A stretch of 64,000 nt of DNA from the NCBI GenBank assembly GCA_037952775.1, contig JBANAY010000003.1:29760001-29824000 (forward strand), read 5' to 3'. The DNA is from Clonostachys chloroleuca. Lineage: Eukaryota; Ascomycota; Sordariomycetes; Hypocreales; Bionectriaceae. This document shows positions 44,600 to 55,700 of this stretch, one piece after another; position 1 is the first letter of the stretch, and every line of letters begins with the position of its first letter. The translations under genes and the position numbers were made by a program. The notes below the pieces were generated by a model. That model was not told the DNA's origin and searched no databases. It was given only the letters and a program-made list of their open reading frames with translations.

Positions 44600-45063
44600 T
44601 TACACCGATCATGCAAGAAGGAAAAGATCTTGGGATATGGGATAAAATTTTATGAATAATGACTGCATCGCATAGAAGCGCCTGTATATAATGTCTGCTT
44701 GCAAAATTAGCATTTGAAGAATCTATTCTCCTCTATTAGCAATGCCATCCCAAATAGCCTACGAGCCTATAAAACAGATCCTAGCTAGTCGACACAAGAC
44801 CTAACAAACAAGAGCAGAGACTCTATAACCTGCTACTTGGTTGTGTTTAGGTAGGAATATCTATCTACCGAAAATCTAGAATGAGGTCGGGATCTTGAAG
44901 GGAGAGTCTTCCTCCTACTCGATTCATAAACAATTTTATTCCATAGAATAGGGTGCCGTAGTGTTAGTAGTAATGAATCGGAGCTATAGGCAAGAACGTG
45001 CGATCTTGAAGCGTTGTGTTGATGGTTTGGTATCCAAGAAAAAGATATTCATTCATTTTTCAA
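44600..45063. other. Intergenic between convergent genes
   Basis: 3' flanks of the iron transporter and the kinase-like gene. AT-rich, nothing else seen. Confidence 0.5.
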
Positions 45064-48000
45064 TCAGTTGCCATCATCTAGTTCACCCAGAAATTCGTGA
45101 ACCTGAATTTCTGTTCCCTCAAAATATCGATGTGGCTCATATTTCGTATGCACTCCCATTATTTCCTCATCCATAGCAACACCAAGCTCCTTGAGAAGCA
45201 GCTGGCAATGCTCTGCCGCTGTACAGATATTGAACATAGTTTTCTTATGGTCATGGTCCAGAGTTTCAAGCTCGGGGACACGGCCTCCTTCACTAAAGAT
45301 TTTGATAGTCCCACGACTAGCATACGATTTATGCCTGGCCTTGACTTTCTCAGTTTCATCCGAGATGCTGGCGTTGAGCTCCCTAAAGCTGGAACTAATC
45401 CGACTCAAGCCATCGATTCTCTCTTCTGGTCGCTGTTCTCGGATCATATGGATTATTTGTACTAGGCCGGACACTTCATCGCAAATGATGTCGACGGTTC
45501 TTGGAGCTGGCAATGGACCAATGAGTAAATCCAAGCCTCGAGAAAGTCTTTGAGAATATGCCCTGGTGACCGACCCTCGTTCATCGTGGACTCGTGAGGT
45601 ATCCGCACCATGTTTCAGCAGAATCTTGAACAGCTCAAGTCGAGAGGCATATGGGAACTGGCTTTTGGTTGTTGCTATCGGGAAAATCGCAAGGGCGTGA
45701 ACGAGGGGAAGGTAGACAGGAAGAAGCATCTCTCGCGTCTGCAGAGGAACACTGTCGTTTGCACTGCCCTCTCCGGATTTGACTAGTATTTGATCCAAGA
45801 GATGCGTGCTGGCAAAAACCCAGGGCATGTTTGGATAAGCACCATTAGAAGAAAGATACTCCCTGAGAGTGCGGCGAGCACTGTCTTCAGGTAACCTGTT
45901 GAGAACCTGCAGGATGGAGTCATGGTGACTAGGAGGTATCCCCATCTTGGACAAGAGACAGAGAGATTTTACTCCCTCGCCTATACTGATTGTCTCTAAT
46001 GATAGCATGAAATCGACAACTTCTTGGTTTTTATCCAAGGCTGCCAGCCAAAGCGGTGTCATTTCCATCAGACCATCCGAGTTTGTCACAGAAAATTGAA
46101 GCGGGTAATTCAAGTAGCCTGGATCCGCCTTCGCTAGCTCAATTAGACACTGAATTTCTTCAACGCAGCTCCTATATCGTGTTGTCGCTGTACCGACGTC
46201 CTGCCGGGCCATTGCGAAGAAATGGATAGGCGAGAACGGCATGATGCCAGATTGCCTTCTATGGATCTGGCAGAACGGTCCTCTTGTTCTCGCTGTAAGA
46301 GAAAAGCCGTTGTATTGGAAATAACACCGAATGCATTCATCACACTTTTGGAAAAGCGGAAATGAGGTTTTGAAATTGCTGCGGATGTACTTGAGCCCTC
46401 GATCTGCTGCTTTGGAAGGGTCTTTTGCTGCCAACTTCGACATGTCTTGTTGGCATTTGAGTAATTCTAGCCTTGGCCGAGATGCATCTTTTGATTTGGC
46501 GCGGAAAAGGGTTTCTTGAAGCTTTTGGAGCTTGTTAGGCTTGTTCTTTCCATAGCTATCAGCTCTTGAGATCTCTGATTGCTTCTGAGCCGGCCAAGTT
46601 GCAACCGGGCCTCGATTTACGGAGGGAGCAATTTGGATGACTTCTTTCTCTGGAAAAGCAACTTGTGGAACAGTGACCTGAGTTGGTAGGGCTTGATTTA
46701 AAACCTCTTTTTCAGTGGTTAGAATATTAGAAGCCAATGCTTCGCTGACAACTTCCTTCTCAGGGTGTTGAAAGTGGCTAAAAACTTTTGGCTCGCCCAC
46801 TTCCTTCTCAGCTTGTGCAAGGTCTGTGTTGTAATATAAACTTCTCCTAGTTCCTACCTGACGAAAGTCTGCATCCGAACTTGTGGTGTAATGTCCTGAA
46901 TGTATGGACGTAGAAGATGTTTCCACGGATGATCGAGTCTTCTCGAGACTGTCAACTGAATAAGACGTACTGGTGCTAACCCAATCGTGAGTTCAAGCCC
47001 CGAATTCAATTTTTTATATGGAGGGATCAAGCTTACCGTCCTATGGAGCCTTCCACTATGTTTTCATCCGCAATATAATCCCAGTCACGTTTATTGCAAG
47101 ATCGTGCCGAAGGTCGGTTTTGAGGGTCAACAGTGAGTAACTCCTCAATAATTTTCTGGAATGACTGGGGTGCAGATTTTCGAAGCCTTTCCGTTCCTGG
47201 TAGAGGAATACTACCGGAATTATACTCAATCAAATCATACACACTCCTGAAAGGAGTGCCGTTTGTTAGTAGTTTGAAAATTAATACTCCAAGTGACCAC
47301 ATGTCAGCCGAAGATGCCAATTCAAAGTCAAATGGTCTAATTCCGAGCTTCTCGGGGGATACGTATTCAACCGTTTTCATGGGAAGAGTCACTACCGTGT
47401 CGTAGTCCCCATTACGGTATTTCCCACTTCCAAATCCCGCGATTTTCACAATCCATTCCGGGTGTTGGGCTGCGATCAAAATGTTCTGATAGGGTTAATA
47501 AAATAATTTGCAACTGATAATCGGTTCACTTACTGATGGAGACAAGTCCTGGTGGGTAAGCATATGGCCATGTAGGAATTCAAGAGCCTGCAGCAGTTGC
47601 GAGATGATCTGATGCGTTTGATCGACGGGAAAGGGAGTGGTCAAGTAACGGCTGAGGTCACCAAGTTCAAGATATTCCATGGAGATGAAGACAGATTCTT
47701 GATTTTCGAACCATCCAAAGACTTCCACGAAAAGGTCTGAAGACTACACGCAACATTAGGAAATGTTCTTTTGTTGAAAAACGACTCACTGGCTTCTTGG
47801 GGGGTGGGTACTGACACTGGAGCTGGAGATAAGCCTAAGAGCCTCAAGTTCCCGGGCATAGTTGATGCGAACCTGGCCATCAAAGAATTTTCCAATCTCC
47901 TTTACGACCCTTTTTTTGGTTCCGTTCTTGTCACATCGCTCGAGCCGCACACCGCTTAATCCGCCCTTTTGGCCTAATATTCGAGACTCCTCAGGAACCC

Positions 48001-48124
48001 AGCGCTCTATCAAAGACTCGGACGTCTCTGCTTGTGGTATCGTATGGACGGTCGATCCATCCTGAGCGAACTCCGTTTCCAGCTTAAGGCCAAGAACAAG
48101 GCCAGTCAGATCATCAGTCGACAT
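45064..48124 (-). CDS. Kinase-like protein (probable pseudokinase) fused to a large ankyrin-like C-terminal region
   Basis: Exons 48124-47816, 47743-47534, 47485-47037 and 46969-45064 sum to 958 codons (957 residues), with introns of 72, 48 and 67 nt. Residues about 30-320 form a protein-kinase fold: VVKEIG (ATP-anchoring Lys), RELEALRLI (alpha-C Glu), VFISMEYLELGDLSRYL (hinge), HQDLSPSNIL (HRD loop as HQD, with Asp and Asn kept), VKIAGFGSGK (the DFG Asp is Gly), EYVSPEKLG (APE as SPE) and ADMWSLGVLIFKLL. Loss of the Mg-binding Asp suggests impaired catalysis. The last exon adds a low-complexity linker with repeated EKEV motifs, then helical repeats including MTPLWLAALDKNQEVVDFML and LFKILLKHGADTS, which look like ankyrin repeats. 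A signalling scaffold is the best guess. ATG 48124 is the first in-frame ATG. Confidence 0.82.
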
Positions 48125-48879
48125 TTGAGGCAATTCTTCCTCTGCTGACCGAGCGGAACAAGTTTGTATCGAGCACACTCTGTGTGGTTACACCTGCTGC
48201 GTCCCCCAATCCGATTTGAGACAGGTGTTTGTTCGATCTGCCTGGTGGCGTATGATGGGACCTCTCGTCAAGTGATTGGTCCATTGACTGAAGAGGTTTT
48301 GGACACATTCGTCCCGCGCCAAGTTCTGTCAGCAAGAGGGGCCATGAGGTAATCACACAAGAATTGCTCGCGGCCACAGTCTTTAATTGGCCCTCAAGCT
48401 TACACGCGCGCTTTGCATCACTCCACATTTGATTGTGATCCCCAGTGGTGCGTCATTGCGCATAGGTGCGAAAGGGAGAAAGAAACGATGAGATTAGGGC
48501 CCAAGATTCCCTGAGGTTTGAGCCCCAATCAGCTTAATAAACATGATCAACCACATTATAGCCCCTCAGAAGACATGCAATCTTGATCTTTCTACCGCCT
48601 TTCCCCAACTGCAGCAACCTACCCTAGACCTCTCATCCCGAAATTGAAATTACCGCTATTCAAAATGCGAAGGCTTGGCTTGGTAATGTATGGTTGCTTA
48701 AAATTGTAGGATCTTGTAAACAAATGAGGAATATTGCAGGTTTATGTCAGAGAGCTGGCATATACTGAAAGCGAGGGAGCATCAGATTTGTTGAAGATCT
48801 CTCCTCATTCAAGCCAATATGCACTGATTTAACTTCAGATATCATTATAAACACCCTCCGTAAATTAAGCTATGCAGAT
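48125..48879. other. Intergenic, no gene seen
   Basis: Promoter side of the kinase-like gene and 3' flank of the KDEL-tailed secreted protein. Short unsupported frames only. Confidence 0.5.
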
Positions 48880-49383
48880 TCAAAGTTCGTCCTTCACGGT
48901 TGACTCAGGCTTCACCTCTTTATCTCCCAGGAGATGCTCCGTTCCCGTATATTCCGTTTTATCTTGGTTTCCACCCTTCTTATTTTCGTCGGCTCCAGAA
49001 GGTTGATCTGACTTTGGTACTCCTTGTTTACAGACGTACTGAGTTAATTCCTGGATAAAAGCTGAGCGCATATCTGGTTAGCGATACCTCTAGGGAATAG
49101 ACGAGATCACCGTAAGGATAAACCCACTACTTGCTCGATCAGCGTCGCATTTCTCAGCACATGGCTTGGCATAGGTGGTGATGGTAGCAATGTTGCTACA
49201 GATTGTATCTGCAGGACCTTTCCCGTTGCACGGAATCTTATTTGCCGCTTCTAGGATGCAAGGAAGGGCGCAGTCGAACTTGACAGTGAGACCAAGGGCC
49301 TTGGTCAAAGCAAACACTGTATCGAATTGGGCGGAAACAAGTGGTGAAGCAAGGAGCAGACGAGCAATAATTGTAAGCTTCAT
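48880..49383 (-). CDS. Small Cys-rich protein with signal peptide and C-terminal KDEL
   Basis: Exons 49383-49131 and 49073-48880 (57-nt intron) give 148 residues. Residues 1-18 are a signal peptide (MKLTIIARLLLASPLVSA). Six cysteines follow in exon 1 (FDCALPC, KIPCNG, TICSN, KPCAEKC) and a seventh in exon 2 (YVCKQG), a spacing reminiscent of CFEM-like secreted proteins, which normally have eight. The tail is hydrophilic (GADENKKGGNQDK) and the protein ends ...TVKDEL before the TGA at 48882-48880. KDEL is an ER-retrieval signal, so a signal peptide plus KDEL predicts residence in the ER lumen rather than secretion, unless the tail is cleaved. That combination is unusual for a small cysteine-rich fungal protein. 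Function unknown. Confidence 0.75.
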
Positions 49384-50996
49384 GGTATTGATTCCAATTC
49401 ATAAGACCTTAATTGTATCGTGCTTCTGTATGCCGTATTATTCGCTTCGCAGCATTTAGACCAAAGTAAATGTTAACAGACAAATGTCAATCATTTGATG
49501 CATGAAGACACTTGAGGGGTTGACGAGATTGTGGAGTAAATGAAGCTAAGACTGTTCATCCGAGGCACAAGGAACAGCTCTACGTCACTTTATCCCCGTG
49601 ATTCCAATCGAGGGATTCTTGTCCATGAATGGTATGCACGTCGTGTTGGTGATTTACCCCGCATGTGACACCCATGTGCATATAAAATCATGGCAAGACT
49701 ACTCGGCTTGAGCAATTGGGAAGTAGCTAATTATAGAATGGTCTTTGGATTTCATCTTCGGCATTTTTTGAGCTGGAAATTGAGCTTTCAGAGGTATGCC
49801 AACCTCTTTCCTTTATGCTTGAAGAATTGGTTGTTTCAGGAGTCATCGGTGCTTAAGCGGCCTTGCCAATTCTTTCGTCTCTACTGCAACAGCATCATTG
49901 GTAAAATGGAGAGTACCACGATAGTAGCTGTAGTGATGGCCGTGGAACCTTACAGGCCTAGATTCTCAATCATTTGAGGTATCCTAACCGCAGCGGATCA
50001 GTATGAGTTCCTCAATGTATAGTGCTTCGTTTCACCTACCAGCACCGCCCAATGAACCCCCATATTTGACGAACAAATGTAATAAGCACATCGATCGAAG
50101 CAGAATCCTCCCTAACATAATCAACAGCGAAAGCAATAGACACCGTCGTCACAATTTAATATAATTTAAGTATTATCTAGGTATAGAAATTACCATCTTA
50201 TTCAATATAATGTCATACTATAACTTTTAGTTTATAATTGATCGTTTACTTCCACACGGTCTACTACACCAGTCGATAGCTGCGGCCGATATCAATATGT
50301 GGTAAATGTAGCTGCGACCGGCTTTCCAGACCGCGATGAAAAGGAAGACCGTAGTTCATTGCTCAAAACCGCAATCACCCCTTCAAGTTTATGAGTGACC
50401 AAGTCCCCGCTGGGCACGACAATGCCTGGTACGGCAAACTCACATGCCAACTTGCCCCCAATAACTATGTTTGATGCTACCATCCTCAACGTTGCCCCTA
50501 TCCTCACCCCCCCAAGTCGCTGCCACCAACGTAATCCCGAGAGTTCCTGCTGGTACTCGGCAAGGGACTGGGGCGGAAGAAACGGTGCAATCTTTGGCAA
50601 AGGAGCTATACCGGACCAAAAATCATTTTTCGTGTACTGAATTCAAAAGCTCCCAGTATTAGCATGTTGACTGAGAATCGGTGATAAAAACAATACATTT
50701 CTAAATACCCCCATCTCTAAAATAATTCGTCGACTAAGACTGCAAGCAATCCCAAATTCGATTCTGAATTAATCACTCCGTTCTTGTTTGCCAGGATCTA
50801 CATAATAAACCGTCTTCCCCCTTCATCTCACGCCAACTACGATTCATAGTAGCAAATTCGTTGGGCCTTGCCACTTGGTCGTTACCCTGGGTCAACCGAT
50901 GCCACGGCACATCTTCTAGTAACCCCCGACCATTCTCCCAGCACCATTGAGGTTTCCTAGGGTCGGGGATTTACTCAAGCCTCGAGGCTCCTCCTT
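49384..50996. other. 1.6-kb intergenic region
   Basis: No gene with support. The frames at 49690-49977 (+) and 50292-50600 (-) lack signal, domain or exon partners. AT-rich at 50150-50260. Confidence 0.45.
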
Positions 50997-51554
50997 CTAG
51001 CCACGACGAGGGATCTTCTTGGGGGTCCCGGCTAAAAGTTTTGTGTTTCTGAACTGCCTCTGCCTACGGGCTGCCGCGGCCCCAGGCCCGCGAAACCTCT
51101 GCTTCTTGCCACTGATGTCGCTACTTATACTGCGGCGCTTCTTCTTGATGGGAAGATGCTTTAGGCCCCGGCTGCCTCCGAAGATCCTGTTCATCATGTT
51201 GCTTGGCTTTGCGCGTGAAGGCTTCGTGGATAACACAGGCTTCTTCTTCTTTGCGTTGACGATATCCTTGAAAATACCGCGGCGAGTCTTCCTGGGACGC
51301 GCGATCAAGGTTTTGATGTTGTTTGTTTGCATGGGCTTTCTAGCGCCGGGTCGTGCGCGCCCGCGAACATAGAGGGCGTTGAGCTCATCGTCATCGATGT
51401 TTCGTAGGAAGTGAGCAGCCTCCTCCTCGGATGAGAATGCGTCACGCTCCTCAAGCTCGGGGTAGTCGGCATCAAGGCCCCGGGCGTAGTTGTAGGAGGT
51501 GGCCATCGCGGTGCTAGCCAAGGCCGTGGCAATAAGGAGGAAGTTGGAGCGCAT
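50997..51554 (-). CDS. Secreted, strongly basic protein with putative Kex2-type sites
   Basis: I take ATG 51554 (MRSNFLLIATALASTAMA), which starts directly with a signal peptide, over an upstream non-ATG start; the product is 185 residues. After the signal peptide comes an acidic segment of about 45 residues (YPELEERDAFSSEEEAAHF, then NIDDDELNAL). The remaining ~110 residues are extremely Lys/Arg-rich, with KKKK, KKKRR, ARRQR and PRRG, and no cysteines. An acidic propeptide followed by a basic mature region with dibasic sites is the layout of Kex2-processed secreted peptides. The basic part could bind nucleic acid, membranes or cell wall. The family is not recognised. A TATATAA on the minus strand at 51694-51688 is 134 bp upstream. 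Confidence 0.72.
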   Translation of the reverse strand: MRSNFLLIATALASTAMATSYNYARGLDADYPELEERDAFSSEEEAAHFLRNIDDDELNALYVRGRARPGARKPMQTNNIKTLIARPRKTRRGIFKDIVNAKKKKPVLSTKPSRAKPSNMMNRIFGGSRGLKHLPIKKKRRSISSDISGKKQRFRGPGAAAARRQRQFRNTKLLAGTPKKIPRRG

Positions 51555-52479
51555 GGTTATATGTAGTGGTAATAGATGCAAATAAAACTAGCTTGAAGGC
51601 TTCGAAATATTCGAGTAGCAGGTGGTGTTTGATTGAAGTTGTGAGTGTTGATAATCGAGCTAAGTCAAAGGGAGATACCCCAAGAGATTATATACGCCAT
51701 GAAAGAGAAGAATCCCCTTAGGATATCGGAAACTTGAATCCTACTTCCTATCATTGTGGTTCTCTTGAGGCTAGGCAACATGTGAACCGTAATGGAATCA
51801 CAATCACATAAAACAGGGGGACATGAGACCACAGGATGAGCCACACTAGCCAGTTCTAGTCTCATGCCCCGAAAATGATATATATTAGATTGCCATTGTC
51901 TTTATTTTAGCATTGTCCTTGCTCTTACCTTATTTGGTACAATAAATCTTTCTAAATCAAAAGCACTTTCGTAAGTACCTGTTGAAAAGGGGATGTGATT
52001 TTGGTGGTTAGTTAATATATTATACAAAAGCCCCAATATAGCTCAAGCCCTCATGTTATGCAAGCTAGCAGATGTAACATTAAGTACAGGTAGACTCAAG
52101 GTATAATCCATCGGAAACAGAACCTCGACAAAGTGCATCCAAAGGCTCCGTATATCAAGGATAAAATCTAAATAGAGAAGCTCGCCTTTTCCACACGGTG
52201 CAGAAATAGAACGCTGTCCAAATATACTGCTACTTTCTGTTACGAACAAAGGCCACCTCCGGGCCGCAGGAAGTCACGTGCAAGGTGGATGGAACGGACC
52301 CACCTTGGTCGCCAATGAGGACGACTTCACTTCGGACAAGTGAAGTCCAAGTGAAGAGGAAGTGAAGCCTCAGTGAACATACCATTATATATACGCATTT
52401 ATTTCCATAGTATAATACTCCTTTAGACAGTTATTAATATAATTATCTATACTATTATTAGAACTAGCTCTATAATACT
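51555..52479. other. Border region between genes and transposon block
   Basis: No gene with support. Composition is normal to about 52385 and then turns abruptly TA-rich. It contains the palindrome listed separately and an AAGGTGG...CCACCTT inverted repeat (about 52282-52305). The last ~95 bp (52385-52479) is probably the left flank of the older repeat into which the copia element inserted. Confidence 0.5.
52323..52347. repeat. Perfect 10-bp inverted repeat
   Basis: GACTTCACTT (52323-52332), a 5-base loop and AAGTGAAGTC (52338-52347) are perfect complements. Further AGTGAAG copies follow to about 52372. The array sits exactly at the edge of the TA-rich block, so it may be a transposon-end remnant. 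Confidence 0.6.
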
Positions 52480-52697
52480 TGTTAGAACTGAGGCTTCATG
52501 CAATTTGATGTAATTAGTTATAATCGAGGGTGGTTTGCCCTAAATATACCTCCTTTCCCAGATTAGAAGAGTATTAGGCTTAAAGGAGAGGTATATACTA
52601 AATTGTATAATTATTCCTACCGGAAGTACTAGAACAGTATAACTTAGATAAATATAATAATATAATTTTCTGTCTATCTAATATATAATATCTAATA
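52480..52697 (+). repeat. 5' LTR of the copia element
   Basis: 218 bp, TGTTAG at the left end and CTAATA at the right end (TA in place of canonical CA, a C-to-T change). By eye it differs from the 3' LTR at about 14 positions, all transitions. Confidence 0.9.
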
Positions 52698-52702
52698 ATT
52701 AA

Positions 52703-52714
52703 GAGTTTCAGAGC
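52703..52714 (+). other. Putative primer binding site
   Basis: GAGTTTCAGAGC, five bases after the 5' LTR, resembles the TGGTATCAGAGC-type initiator-tRNA-Met primer sites of copia elements. Confidence 0.45.
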
Positions 52715-52779
52715 TATACTTTATAAAGATAACTATAACTATAAAGATAAGTACTAAACTAGTAATATTAAGTATATTT

Positions 52780-55700
52780 AACTTAATTGAATAGCGAATA
52801 GATATTATAAAAGTATTTAATATATCTGCTATCTTAAAAGAACTAGATAACTAGGATACTTTTAAATAGGCAGCTATAATAAATATAGCTAGTAAAAGGG
52901 TTCTATATCTTATATAATTTAAAGAAGTAAGTAAATTTTATACTTATTAGCTTAAGGAGCTAGTAATCCCGGAATATTTATAATATAAAGTAAAAGTCCT
53001 AGTTATAAATATAAATAAAATATTAAGCTTTATTTAGGGAGAATAATCTGTATACTTATATATTAAGCTTCTTAATAAAGATAAGGAGGCCTATAAGATT
53101 AAATAAACCTCCTATTAAACTCTAGTTACTTAATTTAATAGAGAGGCTGATAGAATATATAATATATTTAAGTAGATAACTAAATATATAGCCCCTTATT
53201 ATACTAAGATTTATACTCTAGTAATTATTTATATAGAAGAGAAAGATAATATTTATTTTTTTTTAAGAATTTAAAAGATATATATAATATAAATAAGGCT
53301 AATAGGAGAAAATATATATAAGAAGTATATTCTAACTCTCTAAACCAGGCTAGGAAGCCTAAAATAGATTAGTAGGCCTGGATTAATAGTTAGGAGAAGG
53401 TAATAAGGATAGCCAGGCTTAGGAAAGTCCCTGATATACTAAGCTCTCCTGAATAGTTTAGTAATCTGGAGGAGTACTTAGATTTAAGGTTTAAATTACT
53501 CTTATAAATAGTAAAAAGCTAGAACTAATTTAAGATAGATAATAATATATATAAGCTATTAGTATTTATTAAATCCTTTAGAGATAAGCTTAGAACCTTT
53601 AAAAGAGGTTTAAATAAGGAGTTAAAACCTTATATTACTAAAGGAAACTTTAGCTTAATCTTTTAAGGAGAAAATCTACTAGATAAAAAGTAAAAGTAAG
53701 AAATAGAAGAAGAAATAACTAAATATAAGGATAAATAGTAAAAGAAGGCCAGGAATAATAGATCTAACTATATTCTTTATAGGAATAAATATAAGGGTAC
53801 TAATATAAAGGACTGCTAGCTGCTATTCCCTGAAAACCTGCTATTCTACCTTAATAAAGGGAAACTACAGTCTAATAAGTAGAAGAAATACTTAGAAGAG
53901 GTCCCTAAGGCTTAGAGGCTCTATAATAAGCTTATTTAAGCGAAAGGAGAGCAGTATTAATAATTAGCTAACTAAAATTATATATTAAGCCCTATAGTTA
54001 CCTTCCTTATTAAGAATAATAGCTATCTACTATAATATTCAGCTCTTCTTAATTTAGGAACTATATTATATTTATTTAATAATATAATAAGATTTAGGAA
54101 TTTTAAATAGATTATTAAAAGTAAGGAGGTTTTTATAGATTCTATAAGCCTCCTAATATTAGGATATAGTAAATGTTGAAATTACAGTGGCCTACAAGGT
54201 GTATTAGGCCTTGAGACTGCTATAACTAGCAGCAGTGGAAATTTTAGCTTCTAACTTATAGCGAATACTCCTCTATAACTTAGTCAAACTTTACACTAGA
54301 AAGTCGGTTTATAGTGCATTTTATAGCGCAAAAGGATCTTATTTTGGTGAGAGGAACCGGAAAAATATACCAATTTCTCTTATAGGTCTACTGACTAAAA
54401 ACTACTCTAAAACCCGCTACAGCAGCTTCCCGGGCCACTTTTGATTTTCCGTAAAATTCATTACTATAGGAAATCTAAAAAATCGACTTACAACTACCAA
54501 ACCATAAGATAGATATATATAACCTTTTTAAGACCCACTTTTATCTGAAAGAGCTAGTTAAGCTGATCAGTTAAGTATAGATATTAGATATCTTATCTTT
54601 AAAGCTGAAAGAGATATCTAAGATCTAAGGTCTAGTCTAGGGTAGGTTGGTTATAGGGTAGCTTGGGTATAGGTTAGGCTACTAGAAGTTACTCAGATTT
54701 TTTCCTGAATTTTCTAGACCCTTATTTAGGCTAATATAGCCTAATAACCTATAAATAACGCTGCTGACGCTCCTAGCCCTAAAGAGGAACTGGAGCCTGC
54801 TAAGCCGTAGCGGTCATAGCGGCCTGTAGCTACTGACCTACAGTGGCTGCAACCGCTATTGGCTCGTGATCGTAGTCGCTATCGGATAGCGGTCTCAATC
54901 GCTATTGGCTAGCTGTTACAGGGGATAGCAATCGCTAACAGTTAGTGGTTGCGACCGCTAGAGGTTAGTGGTTGTAACCGCTAACTTATAGCGATACGGT
55001 CACTAACTTATAGTGGCTATAGTCTCTCAATTCAACAGTAAAGTAACCCTATAAGTATAAAATAAATAAAATAAACTATATTACTTCTATCTTAACTAAG
55101 TAGCCTACTGCCTATAAATAGGGGCTAATCTGGTATTACTCCTAAAATTACAGTAGTAAGAATACTAGTAGGACTAAAAGAATAATAAGGATTTAATTAA
55201 ATATAATAGTAGATTAATACTTTATAAGCTGGATAATTACTATAACTAGTATATTATTAAATATAATATAGAAATACTAAAATAAACTATACTTACCCTA
55301 TTCTAATACAGATTTATAACTTAAAGAAAGGGACTAAATAGGGGTAATTTAATTTATTAGTACTAATACCTTAGATATTTAGAGCTAAGATTACTTAAAT
55401 ACTTAGTAATCTTAATAAACAGGATATAAATAATAGGCCTAATAACTATTAAATATAATATATATAGCCTAGTAAAGATAAAATACTAAAAGAGCTATAA
55501 ACTAAGAGAAAGAAGTTTAAATCCAGAAGAATACTTATTAATTAACTTCTATAACTTCTAAGAAGGAATTAGAGGCTATAACTTATATATAATTATAATA
55601 AATAGGAATTCTGACTTTATCTAGGATTATTATTTTAAAGACTAGAAGGAGTAAAATATCCTTTAAATACTAATATATCTAATTTAGATATTTAAAACTA

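Noticed and set aside
46970..47036. B-box-like GAGTTCAAGCCCC in the kinase-like gene
   Set aside because: It lies inside a well-supported 67-nt intron and has no A-box partner.
49690..49977. 95-codon plus-strand frame with a TATAAAA just upstream
   Set aside because: The TATA sits about 10 bp from the ATG, too close for a promoter. The peptide has no signal or domain.
50292..50600. 102-codon minus-strand frame
   Set aside because: Starts and ends without splice or promoter support and has no family resemblance. Left as intergenic.
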